Shown piece by piece: positions 25,609 to 36,056 of a stretch of DNA of 64,000 nt. A model generated the notes under the pieces. That model saw nothing but the letters and a program-made list of their open reading frames with translations. It was not told where the DNA came from and made no database searches. Origin of the DNA: Glandiceps talaboti (Eukaryota; Hemichordata; Enteropneusta; Spengelidae); assembly GCF_964340395.1 (NCBI RefSeq), contig NC_135561.1:16924365-16988364 (forward strand), read 5' to 3'. The first letter of the stretch is position 1, and the number at the start of each line of letters is the position of its first letter. A program made the translations under genes and the position numbers.

Positions 25609-26514
25609 ATGGCAAAGACTGGGACGTTTGAAGGACATGTTTTACCAGGTACATTTTTCCTCGTCTATGGCTTTTGGTGGACATTTCACATAACCCGTAT
25701 ATATATCATACACAATAACGATCATTACAGTGTGTTGGTAAACAGGCCACGTTCGTCAAAGAAGTATTCAAGATGTCTGTGTTACGTTTTTATCCAGAAG
25801 GCACAACTATTTGAGGGAGTGACAAAAGTCCTGGCAACTCTGGTTGGGGCACTATTGGAAGCTAATTCAGCGAGCTGGGAGATGGTTGACGACAAGAATC
25901 GATTCCACGGACAAAATAACTGGCACCATGTAACCATGTACATGTTTTTCGGATTCAGTGGAATAGTTGATGTATTAAGTCAAACCTGTGTACGGCTGGC
26001 ACCCGGACGAGATAAGCTGTATTTATCAATCGCATTTGCTGCAGAAGGATTTTTGTTTTACCTACATTCTAGTGGCAGCAAACCACTCGACGCCATCCTC
26101 CATAAATTACTAGTGTTGGCGATTTTCGGTGGGGCGATATCAACATTCTTTGAAATGTGGCTGGTCAAACAACGATTTCTGCCATTTTTTCGCGTGGCCT
26201 TTATCCTGCTGCAAGGAACTTGGTTTTATCAGATAGCGTTTACGCTATTCGACCCGAGATCGGGTGATATAAAGTGGGATGAGCAAAACCGTGTCAACGT
26301 CGCCTTTATCGTGATGTCCTTTACCTGGCATTGTCTCGGAGTAGTGATTTTCTTGAACGTGGTCTATGGCTCCATGGCACTGTTCTACTGGTGCAAGTAC
26401 GGCAAAGGGAAGAAGACTGACATAAACGAAAAGGAAATCGTAGGAAACAGTTTTGAACTTGTAGTTGAAAATAAAAAACTCCTCGATTCGGACAACGATA
26501 ATGATGAGGAGTAA
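25609..26514 (+). CDS. TMEM45-like (DUF716) multi-pass membrane protein, copy A
   Basis: A single-exon gene of 301 residues, close to the 275 of vertebrate TMEM45A/B. Family landmarks are GHVLPGTFFLVYGFWWTFHI at the N-terminus, the LFEGVTKVLATLVGALLEA segment, HHVTMYMFFGFSGIVDVL, AEGFLFYLHS, VLAIFGGAIST and FILLQGTWFYQIAFTLFDP. About seven hydrophobic spans are visible, followed by an acidic, lysine-containing cytosolic tail (ending DSDNDNDEE). The first ATG has A at -3 and G at +4. A candidate AATAAA lies far downstream at 27400. Members are endomembrane or plasma-membrane proteins of poorly defined biochemical role. Compared with copy B it has an extra Arg-Ser-Ser near residue 48. The lack of introns suggests an old retrocopy origin or intron loss. 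Confidence 0.95.
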   Translation: MAKTGTFEGHVLPGTFFLVYGFWWTFHITRIYIIHNNDHYSVLVNRPRSSKKYSRCLCYVFIQKAQLFEGVTKVLATLVGALLEANSASWEMVDDKNRFHGQNNWHHVTMYMFFGFSGIVDVLSQTCVRLAPGRDKLYLSIAFAAEGFLFYLHSSGSKPLDAILHKLLVLAIFGGAISTFFEMWLVKQRFLPFFRVAFILLQGTWFYQIAFTLFDPRSGDIKWDEQNRVNVAFIVMSFTWHCLGVVIFLNVVYGSMALFYWCKYGKGKKTDINEKEIVGNSFELVVENKKLLDSDNDNDEE

Positions 26515-26686
26515 TATATACGTGCCTGTCATTTTGTTCATGTACTGGGCTAAGTTCACCTAACACCGAAGCTAATATTGCAAGTTAAAATGGCACTACA
26601 TGCAGTCCTGTGTCTGTATGATACGAGATTCGTGCCACGCTATCTGCCAGCATTCACTCTGGTTTGAAAACCTGATAAGTGTGCAC

Positions 26687-26722
26687 TCAGACCACTATAG
26701 AGAATATAGTGGTCTGAGGTGT
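26687..26722. repeat. Short perfect-stem hairpin
   Basis: CTCAGACCACTATAGAGAA is followed at once by TATAGTGGTCTGAG, giving a stem of about 14 bp. A third reverse copy of the word (CTCTATAGTGGTCTGAG) is at 27472-27488. The pair may mark the ends of a decayed element of about 800 bp. Confidence 0.6.
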
Positions 26723-27037
26723 GAACAACACGACGTAGCTTACAGTTTAAAGTGGCAGGAGCTAAAGCCTTTTTGCAAAGGCCTTGTATGTATCAGAATT
26801 TTTCTAGTCTCAATTTACCCTTGAAGGTATAAAATCATATTCAGTCCTTGACATATGCTAGTGTCATGAATTTGTAATTAATGTGTTTAGATTCAGACGT
26901 GACACTGTTTATACATGTCGCCTAGCGACTAGTTTAAGAAATGAATATATTTTATTTTTAATAGCTCACATGGGTGTCAAGACAATGCATGTGTACATTA
27001 ATATCGTATGTCTGGAGATGTCAGTCATATTAAAGTT

Positions 27038-27229
27038 AGTCTAGCTGCCAGACTCGTGACTATCGTCCCTAAGCTTTGTATGCCTAGCGGAGACCTTTAA
27101 TTATTTATCCACCTTTCAATCAATGACCTATGTTTTTGTGTACAAGCCCCTCTCTTCTCGCGGCCAAGCCGCTCGGCATACAAAAAAAGATTATGGACAA
27201 TAGTCAGGAGTCTGGCAGCGAGACTGTGG
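27038..27229. mobile_element. ~190 bp hairpin element with possible 8 bp target duplication
   Basis: The left arm (GTCTAGCTGCCAGACTCGTG then ACTAT, and CTTTGTATGCCTAGCGG) pairs with the right arm (CCGCTCGGCATACAAA, and ATAGTCAGGAGTCTGGCAGC then GAGAC). The 8-mer TTAAAGTT occurs on both sides (27030-27037 and 27230-27237). An 8 bp duplication would fit hAT-type mobilisation, although the terminal alignment is offset by a few bases. Confidence 0.6.
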
Positions 27230-27399
27230 TTAAAGTTTACTGTCCTTTGTTTCATTTCGAGTCCATGGCGCTCACAACTATGCATGACCTATTGTTATCG
27301 TAGGAAGGTCATATGTGTGATTTATACCCTTTAGCTGTCAAAATGTTGACCCAGTGTTTGACATATATACAGGATTAGTAGTCCTCTACCGGAGCTAAT

Positions 27400-27405
27400 A
27401 ATAAA
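27400..27405 (+). promoter_or_regulatory. Candidate polyadenylation signal for TMEM45-like copy A
   Basis: AATAAA about 885 bp downstream of the copy A stop codon. It is a weak call because it depends on position alone. Confidence 0.25.
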
Positions 27406-27519
27406 GTTTGTGCATCGGGGTGATAACCAACTCATTGTCTGTGTTGCTATACTCTGACAAATAGAAGGTTCTCTATAGTGGTCTGAGATCATTGTAACGA
27501 CCGCATAAGCTTAGTGTCG

Positions 27520-29200
27520 CAGATTCAATACTTTTATTTTGACCGCGGAGCTGTGAGCATCTGCCTCTCCTGGTTATGGCTTTGCAGTGAGGCCGTGACG
27601 TCTGTTTATCCTCTTTACTATAATGCAGACTGATCTGATACTGTTATGATACTAGCTATAGCAAACAAACAAAACAAAACAAAACAAAGCAAAACTAAAC
27701 TAAACTAAACTAAACTAAACTAAATAAATAAATAAACTATCAAATAAATTTATAAATTTTCAAATGAACAAGCAAACGAACGACAAGTATAGGGACAAAT
27801 AAAATAATCAAATAAACCAGCAAATAAACAGATACTCGTGGGGGTATACCTAGATACGTTTTTTGTACCCATCACTATACAAAAACACAAGGGTTCACTC
27901 AAGGTCCCTCTTTTCAAGCCTCAAAAAACACCCAAATCAATCTTAAAGGACAATAAACAATCAGTATACGTAATTTACAGGACTCTGGCCGCTCAATTCA
28001 GCTAAAAGTTTTACCTTTCATCGCACATGGACTGCAAATTTCGCTGATTTAAAAATCAATTTCCACCATCTCCATCGCAGTATTCATATGTGCTAATTAT
28101 AAGCCTACAGTTTGGAAATTCGTCTGCGCAGCCTGTCTACGCATACTTATCGTGCATTCACGTTGAAATCCTACTTCGGTCTAGATATTCATAGAATTTG
28201 ATGCTTTTTTAAAGTTTGAATCTTTAAATACAACATGACAACCATTGTTATGATTAAGGCTCTCTGAGAAGTGGAAATTCCAGCAAATGTTCCGAAAGAA
28301 TTACAACATTTTTATCGATTGATCACAGAGTGCATCGTGACTTATCCAAGTGACATATTTTCGACACAAAAAAAATATACGTAAAGTGAAATGTTCTTTG
28401 ATGAAAAACATGTTTACACATACATCAAACGTGAAAATCAAATAGGATGAAGATTATATCTGGAAAAAATGGACTAGTTTTGTTTTTATTTTTAAAAAAT
28501 CGTGTAGAAATTATAATTCCTAGCTGATCAAATGATGACTAAAACTGAATTATCGAAAATAAAAATTGCCTTAAAATTTTGACTGTCATTTTACTTCATC
28601 CGTAAAAATTAAAAGTGAGATCAAATTTCGTGAATTTACATACAGTTATGAATTGTGCGGTGATTTTTAGCAGGGTTCCGAGCGTTTTGATCACATTTTA
28701 CTTTCATACCGAAGGAAAACGAGCCAGTAAAACCTACAGTAGTCGAGAGTAAATTGCACTAAATTTCTAAAAACAAACAAGGTTACATATGTTCAGAGAT
28801 ATAGTTGAATATCATTGCATGGACAGATTTTACGTTTCATCTGTGTAGAATTTCATAACAAATCGAACGATGTACATGTATATGTGACATGCTTAGCCCG
28901 TGTGTCTTTCTCTTAGCCCAGGCCGTTTTACAATGGGTATATATGATAGGTATGTTTTCTTCACGGAAGTGAAACTGAGAAATCTGAAAACGAACATCGA
29001 CCAAACAAAACGGTATTATGAAAAATCTGACATAAAACTATGTTTTTTGAAGGTAAAAAACATGCGAGTAGGTAACTTGTAGATTGTACTGTGACTTTGG
29101 AACATTGTACATGTAGCATTTTAAAAGTAACACTGTATTGTTACGTAGTTAGCATCTCATAGGAAGCTGAGATCGAATGTCCAGACTATGTAGAGTACGA
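27520..29200. other. Spacer between the duplication units
   Basis: No gene was found. There is an AAACA/AAACT-rich stretch at 27660-27840. The remainder is AT-rich with only short chance frames. Confidence 0.4.
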
Positions 29201-29204
29201 GTAT

Positions 29205-29445
29205 AAAGTTGGCGTCAGATTCAGATTCAGGTAGCGTCACATTGAGCGTGAGATAGCCTCAGATCCGAATACACCCGATCGACGGCAGTGAAGCAGAATC
29301 CTTCCCTGTAGTCTCAACAGATTATTTCAGGTTTGAGTCCGTCGAGTGTCTTCGGATCTGAGGCCATCTGATGCTCAATATAACGTTCATAAGATAACGC
29401 TACCTGAATCTGAATCTAAATCTGATGCCAACTGTACACTCGTTA
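29205..29445. mobile_element. Foldback repeat related to 41480-41585
   Basis: The left arm (about 29205-29285: CAGATTCAGATTCAGGTAGC, CCTCAGATCCGAA) is inverted at about 29335-29445 (TTCGGATCTGAGG, GCTACCTGAATCTGAATCT). A third copy in forward orientation lies at 41480-41585. The repeat at 29450-29535 follows directly, as its relative does beside the 41.4 kb copy. Confidence 0.6.
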
Positions 29446-29449
29446 GATC

Positions 29450-29620
29450 GATTAATTACTCAAATTGGTCATTAATATTCATCGGATTATTACCAAAACC
29501 TAACCATTTCTTGCCATTACCCTACGGAACATGTCTTTGAAATTTCGTTTAAATTGATGCAGCGGTTTTTTCGGAAATGGTGATCAGACACACACACACA
29601 CACACATACACATACGCACA
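29450..29620. repeat. Dispersed repeat ending in (CA)n
   Basis: GGTCATTAATATTCATCGGA, TTACCAAAACCTAACC and GCCATTACCCTACGGAACA relate this to 13085-13215 (same strand) and to 41395-41460 (opposite strand). It ends in a CA microsatellite at 29584-29605. Confidence 0.6.
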
Positions 29621-30504
29621 GACACACAGACTTCATCGCTATATTAAAACCTTACTTATGGAAGGTAAATATCACGACGACATAAAACGAAAGCTGTTAA
29701 AAAAAAGAACTAATACCATAGAGACTATAGAAAATTCACACCAACCATACATTATTACTTCTACAGACTTTTTTGTAGGATTAAAAGCATTTTAAGTAGC
29801 CGCAATACAGATACATTATACATATAAAGTTAGTCTCAAATTCACAATCAGATACAGATTGGAGGATGATATGACGTAAGACTCATATTGAGCCTCAGAT
29901 TCGGCATTATGTAGTATCATCACAGTGACACCCCCCCCCCCCCCCCCACGAGAGCCAGCAAACAAGAGATAAATGCAATACCATAGTGACTACAAGAAAT
30001 GTTCCACTTCACACCCACCAGAAAATGTTACTCCTTAAGACTTGTAAATAAGACTAAAACATTTTTAAACTGTTGAAGTACAGAAACACCATTGAAATAA
30101 TGTCTATCACCAAACATACACCAACTGATCTTTGACCTACTACAAATGTCTCGGTGACAAGATTTTATCTCTAGTACTTTTTTCCTTTACAAGCAAATAT
30201 ATCCCTCTCCCGTCAAGTGGATGTGAAGGGCGAACATTTCCTATAGCCTTAATATTGTTATTTCTTATTTGACGTGGTTTTTTGAATATGAGGATGAATA
30301 TGAGGCTGAATATAAGGCTATCTGTTTCTGAGACTAACTTTATATACGTGCATTTCACGTCGGCCGCTCGACTTCTGTCTACTAATGACACCACAAACAG
30401 CTGTCTCTTGCTCGTGCTTGGTATGTCCTCAGATTTGATGATCTGAGATGTCTGAGGACTGAATCAAGAACTCTGTGAAGCTGTTGCTGTGTGTGTGCTG
30501 ATAT

Positions 30505-30780
30505 TGTTGTATGAACGGTTTCCAGTGCCCCTCTGGAAACCGTACTATAGCAATAATGGATCAACCCATTAGGACGTCATCAACGACGGAGGACTCCGAC
30601 TGGTATATAAACGTATCACCCTGGAAAATCCCGTAGGACGATTTATAGACAGCGTTGGTGTATGCAATACGAATTAACTTATTCAAGACTACACCGACGC
30701 AGCCACACAAAGACGAAGTTGTTTCGCCTGACATTAGTCAGTTCAGGTAAGACAACGTCACCTCGGCTTTGATTACAACA
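30505..30780 (+). repeat. 5' LTR
   Basis: It begins TGTTGTATGAACGG and ends GATTACAACA, with 7 bp terminal inverted repeats TGTTGTA/TACAACA. A TATA-like TATATAAACG lies about 100 bp in (30604 onwards). It differs from the 3' LTR at about four positions, all in the first 110 bp. Confidence 0.95.
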
Positions 30781-30782
30781 AT

Positions 30783-30795
30783 TGGCGTAGTCGGC
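30783..30795 (+). promoter_or_regulatory. Primer binding site, tRNA-Ser type
   Basis: TGGCGTAGTCGGC starts two bases after the 5' LTR. It is complementary to the 3' end of a typical metazoan tRNA-Ser acceptor strand plus CCA (GCCGACTACGCCA). The match was made from knowledge of the conserved tRNA-Ser sequence; no tRNA of this species was available. Confidence 0.8.
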
Positions 30796-31332
30796 CTCCC
30801 GTATTTGAGCGGTTACTCAGAATTTTGCAAACTTTTAGTTGTGGTAAACTTCTTTGTGAACACCAGCTAGTGGAAACAAAAGAAAAAAAATAGTAAATTT
30901 CAAATAACTTATAAAAAGGCTAGAAACCTAGACTTAAGGTCTGCAAGGTGTTGCTGACTTTGGATTAAAAACCCCAGATTATTCTTTTTGTATCTTCGGT
31001 ACGGGACAGGGGACACAATAGTCAGTGTATACACTGTTCCGTATTAGTTGTGCAGGTTATAATTCCACAAGTCACTGGGAAACATCAATTTCTATTTTGC
31101 GAGCACAGTAGGAGATAGAAAGTGTATTTATTGTACCTCTGTTGAATATTAGTACCCACTTAGAAAATACCCTTGCATATTTCCATATACTAACTGTATA
31201 TATTTGTCGCGTACACGTCTCAACACGTCTCAACTCTAGAAGATAGTTTTACTGTTAACTATTGTTGTGTTGTACAAAGCAGTTAACTTACCATAGCACA
31301 AGCAAGGTAAGTTGTTAGTTCTAAGGTGAGAT

Positions 31333-31656
31333 ATGGCTACAATTAATATCAACAATTGTACAGAGGAAGAATTACAACAAATTCCTGGGATTGGTCCCAA
31401 ATCCGCACAAGCCATATTGAAACTTAGGGAAAAGTATGGGAATATAACAGTAGAGAACCTAGCAGAAGTACCATATCTGAAGTCCTTTCCTGAATTTGTA
31501 GAAAGGGTAAGCTTTACACCACTCCCCAGTGAGGATGGTAGTGATATTGCTACCGGACCGAGCTATGGGGAAGAGATGTCAACAAAACCTGGTGAAACTT
31601 CAGTTACCCATGTAACCCAAACCCCCATGATAACTTACCAGACAGAGAATACTTAG
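31333..31656 (+). CDS. Retroelement N-terminal ORF with helix-hairpin-helix domain
   Basis: A 107-residue frame. Residues about 1-60 (ININNCTEEELQQIPGIGPK, then SAQAILKLREKYG, then NLAEVPYL) form a ComEA/PolX-type helix-hairpin-helix with the IPGIGPKSAQAIL hairpin. Such domains bind the DNA backbone without sequence preference. The remainder is polar and Pro/Thr-rich. It is the first frame after the primer site and so occupies the matrix-like position of Gag. The frame stops at 31656, and similar polar coding character resumes in another frame at about 31660. This suggests a frameshift within one original Gag, or a separate small protein. Confidence 0.75.
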   Translation: MATININNCTEEELQQIPGIGPKSAQAILKLREKYGNITVENLAEVPYLKSFPEFVERVSFTPLPSEDGSDIATGPSYGEEMSTKPGETSVTHVTQTPMITYQTENT

Positions 31657-31659
31657 AGT

Positions 31660-32006
31660 ATGGACAACCCAAACCAGAGGTAATGGGTGCAATTCCCAAA
31701 AGACCTCCACCCCAACCAACAACAGAGGAGGTAATAAAAAGGGTTTCCCATTTAATAGAGGGTGGATATGTCAAACAAGCTTCAACAAAGCACAGATCTG
31801 ACACTGAGGAATATATAGATGCAAAATATGAACAATATAATCGTAGTCTAAATGTCCCTCATGAAATAGCGGCAAAAGAGGAACCCTCCATAGAAACCCC
31901 ACGCACCAAAAGAAAATTGGCAGCTAATTTTGGCCCATTTCATACACCGGAGGAAGTAAAACCAAAATATGGCCCAGATACCAACCTGAGCAACCTAAAC
32001 CTATGA
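31660..32006 (+). pseudogene. Gag linker segment in a shifted frame
   Basis: An open segment (ATG at 31683) rich in Pro, Glu, Lys and Thr (PKRPPPQPTTEEVIKRVSHL, RTKRKLAANFGPFHTPEEV). No domain is recognised. Its position between the HhH domain and the capsid-like region, and its charged composition, fit a disordered Gag linker. It is out of frame with both neighbours, so the reading frame of the element is broken here. Confidence 0.55.
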
Positions 32007-32259
32007 GTAAACCATATAGGGAAAAAACACCAGTGAGGATAGAACTGAGTAATACCCCAGACAATGTGGATACCGGGGGTATGGATAGACGGTACGGGAA
32101 GTGAGAAAAGTTAGGGATAGACCAGATAGCCTGGAACCTACCTATAGTAAACCAAATTATTATAGACCCCAGGGTCCTGAACATTTCTCCTCACAACCCC
32201 CCCCCCCCATCACCCGAGTATGACCAAAGCCCGGAACGTGAAAAGTCCTATAAATCACC

Positions 32260-32868
32260 CCCTACACTAGACGTGAGCGTCATTCTTTATCTCACAACAT
32301 CCCAAAAACCCTTATGTATAGTGGTGAGGAAGAATGGAGAATATTTCACATTAAATTCTCAAGATATGCTGACGAAGTAGGGTGGAACTCGAAGGAAAGA
32401 AGGAATCAGTTATGTTGGTGTCTAACAGGACCAGCCAGTACATATTATGCTAATGTAATAGAACGGTATGGTGACATAGACTATTTCGATCTAATAGCTA
32501 GATTAGCAAAAAGATTCGGTCACCAAGAACTCCCCGAAACGGCACAAATGAACTTTTGGCAAAGTAGTCAGCGTCTTGATGAAAGCTTACAAAACTGGGC
32601 AGATAGAATACAGGGCCTAGCCACTTTCGCCTTCAAGTATGGGTCTGAGGCAAATACAGACAGACAAGCCACTATCAGATTTTGTCATGGGTGCATTGAG
32701 AAAAAGGCTAGTCAATATGCAATTAATCAACATCCATCAAATATCGAGGAGGCTATGGATAAAATTAGATGGTTCCAATTTAATGCAGCTGCCATCTCTG
32801 GTGACACTAAACCCGCCCGTACTCAAGTTAGGTTACAAGGCCAGAAGACGAATCTGACTATAACATAG
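32260..32868 (+). pseudogene. Capsid-like Gag domain (retrotransposon Gag family)
   Basis: From the first ATG (32314) the frame gives 184 residues; in-frame coding character begins some 50 bases earlier. Hallmarks of Ty3-type capsid are EEEWRIFHIKFSRYADEVGW, the LTGPASTYY segment (usual form L.G.A..), YFDLIARLAKRFG, and NFWQSSQRLDESLQNWADRI (usual form F...kQ...EsV..ya..l). The protein would form the virus-like particle shell. It is followed 6 bp later, in another frame, by the zinc-knuckle segment. The upstream boundary is also shifted, so intact Gag is unlikely unless frameshifting occurs. Confidence 0.85.
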
Positions 32869-32873
32869 TTGCA

Positions 32874-33191
32874 GTGCAAGCTACTACCACTAGTACTTGG
32901 CCACCCCCACCTAACTTTAGTCAAAATAAACGCCCATCCACTCAAGTTGACTCCGGATACAAAATGATGGAAGACAGGATGTCACGTCTAGAGTTACATG
33001 TTGCTAACTTAAGCTCTAAATTTGATAGCTTTGCGAAGGAAATGAGGAGTTATATGATGACCACCACTCAAAAACGGACGTACAGTCGTTCCCCATCTCC
33101 TAAATCCGACAAGTGTTTTCTGTGTGGTGAAGTAGGCCATTTCAAAAGGGATTGTCCAATCTCTCTCCCAGACCCCATGGGACGGGAGTGA
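32874..33191 (+). pseudogene. Nucleocapsid-like segment with CCHC zinc knuckle
   Basis: A 105-residue frame with a short coiled-coil-like region (MMEDRMSRLELHVANLSSKF), an Arg/Ser-rich stretch, then one zinc knuckle CFLCGEVGHFKRDCP (C-X2-C-X4-H-X4-C). This binds element RNA. The frame differs from the capsid segment by one shift. Confidence 0.88.
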
Positions 33192-33358
33192 CCTTTGAGG
33201 ACTCGCTAAACAAACACGGATCAACCCAGTAGGCCCTGGGCTGACCCCGAATGAAAATGGCCAACCCCATTTGACTGAATTATCAGTCAAATCCCCACTG
33301 AACCCTAAGTACATAGATGCTGATGAGGAAGTAGTCATCTGCCAACTAGTCTGGTTCC

Positions 33359-33646
33359 ATGCTGAGTGTGTCACTTACGATTGAAGGACATGGAACACAG
33401 GCAGTGATTGATACCGCCTCAGAGGTAACTATAATTTCAGACAAACTCTATGACCAATTGGATGCAAAACCCCCCTCTATTAAACCGATTACAATGCCAA
33501 CAGCTGGACGTGAAATGAAAATGAAAGGTTTCTTAGTGGGCCCGGTCTGTATCAGGTTGGGAATGGAGGTGTACAAACAACTTCCCAGTTTGGTTCTGTT
33601 CCATCTACCACTTCGCAGGGGCAGAAAGGGACTAGTTCCAGATTGA
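33359..33646 (+). pseudogene. Retropepsin-like protease segment, incomplete
   Basis: A 95-residue frame. It contains TQAVIDTASEVTIISDKLYD, matching the LhDT/SG(A/S)..(S/T)hI active-site segment of retroviral-type aspartic proteases, but with Ala in place of the usual Gly after Asp-Thr. The downstream flap and ILG-type second motif are not clear, and the similarity fades after about residue 70. It follows the nucleocapsid in the order expected for Gypsy elements. It could be inactive. Confidence 0.6.
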
Positions 33647-33689
33647 CAGGTTCTCAAAAACGAGACTCCATTCACGCCAGACTCGGAAG

Positions 33690-34652
33690 TTGAAACAGAA
33701 TACTGTCACTTCCTCTACCTCAATGACTGCGGAATCTCTTTCGCAAGGGAAACCAAAGTCCAAGGGTAAAGGAGGGGAGAGTTCTGTGAAAACACGAACC
33801 AGGCCCCCTGTGAGCGGGGAATGCAGTAGTCTTACTACAATCAAGAAAGACTATGTACGATGTCCAAGGACAGGTACAGCAATCCCTGCAAGTCTAGATG
33901 CTAAATTGGGAGAGAAAACAATGAGAGGAAAGGACCAGCACAGGGGTGGAACCAGTCATCGTGCAACGGATGGTAACACATCCCAAGCACTGGCTGCGCC
34001 ACCTTTGCAGAGGGTACAACCTCCACTGCGTATCTCACCCAGTTGCAGTACATCATCACAGACTGATTTACCATTGACGGTTGGGCAGGTAAGTCAAAGA
34101 AGGAGCTATGCTCAGGCTTTGATGACCCCTACCTCTAAGATGGCAAAGAAGAAATCTGTGTCGGGTACTGCCTTGCAACCTAAATTACCTTTGAAAGGGG
34201 GACAAGTGAGTCAAAGAAGGGGCTATGCTCGGGCTTTGATTTCTCATCCCCAGGAGAAAGTAAGGCAGGTATATGAATCCCGTACTATTCGGCTGTCTAA
34301 AATACCGTTAAAAGGTGAGCAAACAAGTCAAGGTAGTTCTTCTAAGACTTTGACCTCCCCTCCCCCAGAGATAGTAAGACAGCCGGGTGACCAAGGCAAG
34401 AAAAAGGTGAGTCACAGTCGAAAAAGACCTCGGACTGTGATCTCCCCAACGAAAGAAGGACCTTTTCCTGCCTTCCCTTTCCCCCACCCTAAGAGGGATG
34501 ATGTGCCCCAAGACTCAGAGGATCTGATAACACGACAACGAGAACCCGAACCTGACCACCCAGTACATCTACTAGGTGGTGTGGAAGTATTCTGTGATCC
34601 CAGCAGATTTTGGGAAATAGGACCCCCTACCCTCGCTGGAAGAAGGCTGTAG
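33690..34652 (+). CDS. Retroelement ORF of unknown function with 39-residue repeats
   Basis: A 320-residue open frame, very basic and rich in Ser, Thr, Pro and Lys, with no reverse transcriptase or integrase motif. About 34068-34410 holds nearly three repeats of a 39-residue unit that begins LPLxxGQVSQRRxYAxAL. This frame stays open for almost 1 kb while the upstream Gag frames are broken. It replaces the position where pol is expected. It might be a remnant of a disordered protein captured by the element, or low-complexity filler. I do not recognise it. Confidence 0.5.
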   Translation: MKQNTVTSSTSMTAESLSQGKPKSKGKGGESSVKTRTRPPVSGECSSLTTIKKDYVRCPRTGTAIPASLDAKLGEKTMRGKDQHRGGTSHRATDGNTSQALAAPPLQRVQPPLRISPSCSTSSQTDLPLTVGQVSQRRSYAQALMTPTSKMAKKKSVSGTALQPKLPLKGGQVSQRRGYARALISHPQEKVRQVYESRTIRLSKIPLKGEQTSQGSSSKTLTSPPPEIVRQPGDQGKKKVSHSRKRPRTVISPTKEGPFPAFPFPHPKRDDVPQDSEDLITRQREPEPDHPVHLLGGVEVFCDPSRFWEIGPPTLAGRRL

Positions 34653-34852
34653 GACTACATACCAAACATACCAGTAAAATATCTAAGAAGCAGTTCAAGA
34701 CGTTCCGTATGTTGATGGAGTCCAGCAATATCGACGCTGTGGGTGAAGAAGGTCTAGATTACACAACACCTGAATCTGCTTGGCCAAAACAGAATGAACT
34801 TCTAGAGACCCTTATGGACATAAACCTGGTGAGGAGGTATTATAACTGGTAA
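34610..34852 (+). CDS. Small unassigned ORF in LTR element
   Basis: An 80-residue frame overlapping the end of the previous one in another phase. Content includes PRWKKAVGLHTKHTSKISKK and LLETLMDINLVRRYYNW. It ends just before non-coding sequence that runs to the 3' LTR. No domain was recognised. Confidence 0.3.
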   Translation: MGNRTPYPRWKKAVGLHTKHTSKISKKQFKTFRMLMESSNIDAVGEEGLDYTTPESAWPKQNELLETLMDINLVRRYYNW

Positions 34853-35249
34853 GTAAGTACTGTCCCAGGGAACAGTTCATACATTTCCATTGCTTCTCTG
34901 GGGATGCACCACAAATTCAACTCTAGCTGACCCACTTTCCAAATACTTATTTTGGGTGTACAGCTAGTGTAAGGCATGTCACGCCCCTTCCGGTATTCAC
35001 AATATCACAAATACCTGAAAATCGCCTCATCTTGGAGACAGACTCACCCTATTTTTCCCCTCCCAATTGTCCTAAACCAAACTCTCCCCAGTATATAGGA
35101 AGTGTTGGGTTTTTAATAGCCACAATTCGGGGCAGTACTCTCCATGAACTACTCCCTATCACGGTAAGGAACACCCGTACCCTTTATGGCTCCCTGTAAA
35201 TTATAGGTCCCCCCATTTGTTTGGTAAGGGGGAAGAAGGGAAATTAGGT

Positions 35250-35870
35250 TTATTATGTAACTTACACTTGTGGTGTGTCATGACACTTGGCGCCTTATTG
35301 GAGGTAAAAAGTTGTACATTGACATACTGCGGGGGTAAAAATGCATGATAAATGACTCATTATGTGACTTACACTTGTGGTGTGTCATGACACTTGCCTT
35401 CTTGGAGGTAATAAGTGTATATCGACAGACTGCGGGGTAAGGGTGCATAATACACATCCAAAAATCTGATTACTGTGTTACTACACAGTCATTGGCCCTG
35501 AGATCTTCTTAGGAGGGGGAACAGATAACCAATGGCAGCATACTAACCAACAACATGTTTTTAGTTAATAGCTAGGGATGGCACTAATCAAGCCAGGGGA
35601 CCACAGCATTCAGTTAAAATCCCTAGTTAAGGTATTATGTTCAGTATCAATACCTTGATAAAGAAATCAAGGTAGCTAGTCACTATACTATAAGTTGATG
35701 GCTAGTTAGTTAGAATTATTTGTACCCCATAAAAGTTGAGGTAAATAATTTCAGTTTAATACCCTGATAAGGACATCAAGGTAGCTAGTCATTATACCTT
35801 AATTTGATGACTAATTAGTTATAATTATTTGTACCCCATGAAAGGTGAGGTAAATAATTGGATAGCTGTT
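35250..35870. repeat. Two pairs of ~107-109 bp direct repeats in the retroelement 3' region
   Basis: Pair one shares CTTACACTTGTGGTGTGTCA, at 35261 and about 35368. Pair two shares CAAGGTAGCTAGTCA and ATTATTTGTACCCCAT, spaced about 109 bp. This part of the element is non-coding. The repeats may have arisen by template slippage during reverse transcription. Confidence 0.75.
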
Positions 35871-36056
35871 TTAATATAGCTGGCTCAGTATAACCGCTGG
35901 TACCTTGAATTGTACAAGGTAATGGGAAGTTGTTTCAGGCACTATGTTTACATACTAGTAGCTCTTCCACCTCCCCTAGTAACAGTCCCTGGTGGATACT
36001 CTTAGGCTATTTCACTCCCATAAGATCCCCTCAGGGTCCAGCCCTATTTAAATGAA

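Larger units (their letters stand above)
23970..26562. repeat. Tandem segmental duplication, unit A
   Basis: This unit carries the first TMEM45-like gene. It matches unit B (29660-30504 plus 36343-37401) from the CGACGACAT-AAACGAAAGC block through the gene and about 50 bp past the stop codon. Relative to B it has an extra block of about 660 bp at 24608-25265 and lacks the LTR element. Poly-C length also differs (about 24256 against 29931). Confidence 0.85.

Noticed and set aside
26245-26566. Minus-strand frames opposite the TMEM45 genes
   Set aside because: Shadow frames of a clear plus-strand gene, seen again opposite copy B.
31333-31500. Bacterial ComEA-like gene or horizontal transfer
   Set aside because: The HhH domain lies between an LTR primer site and a Gag capsid region, so it belongs to the retroelement.
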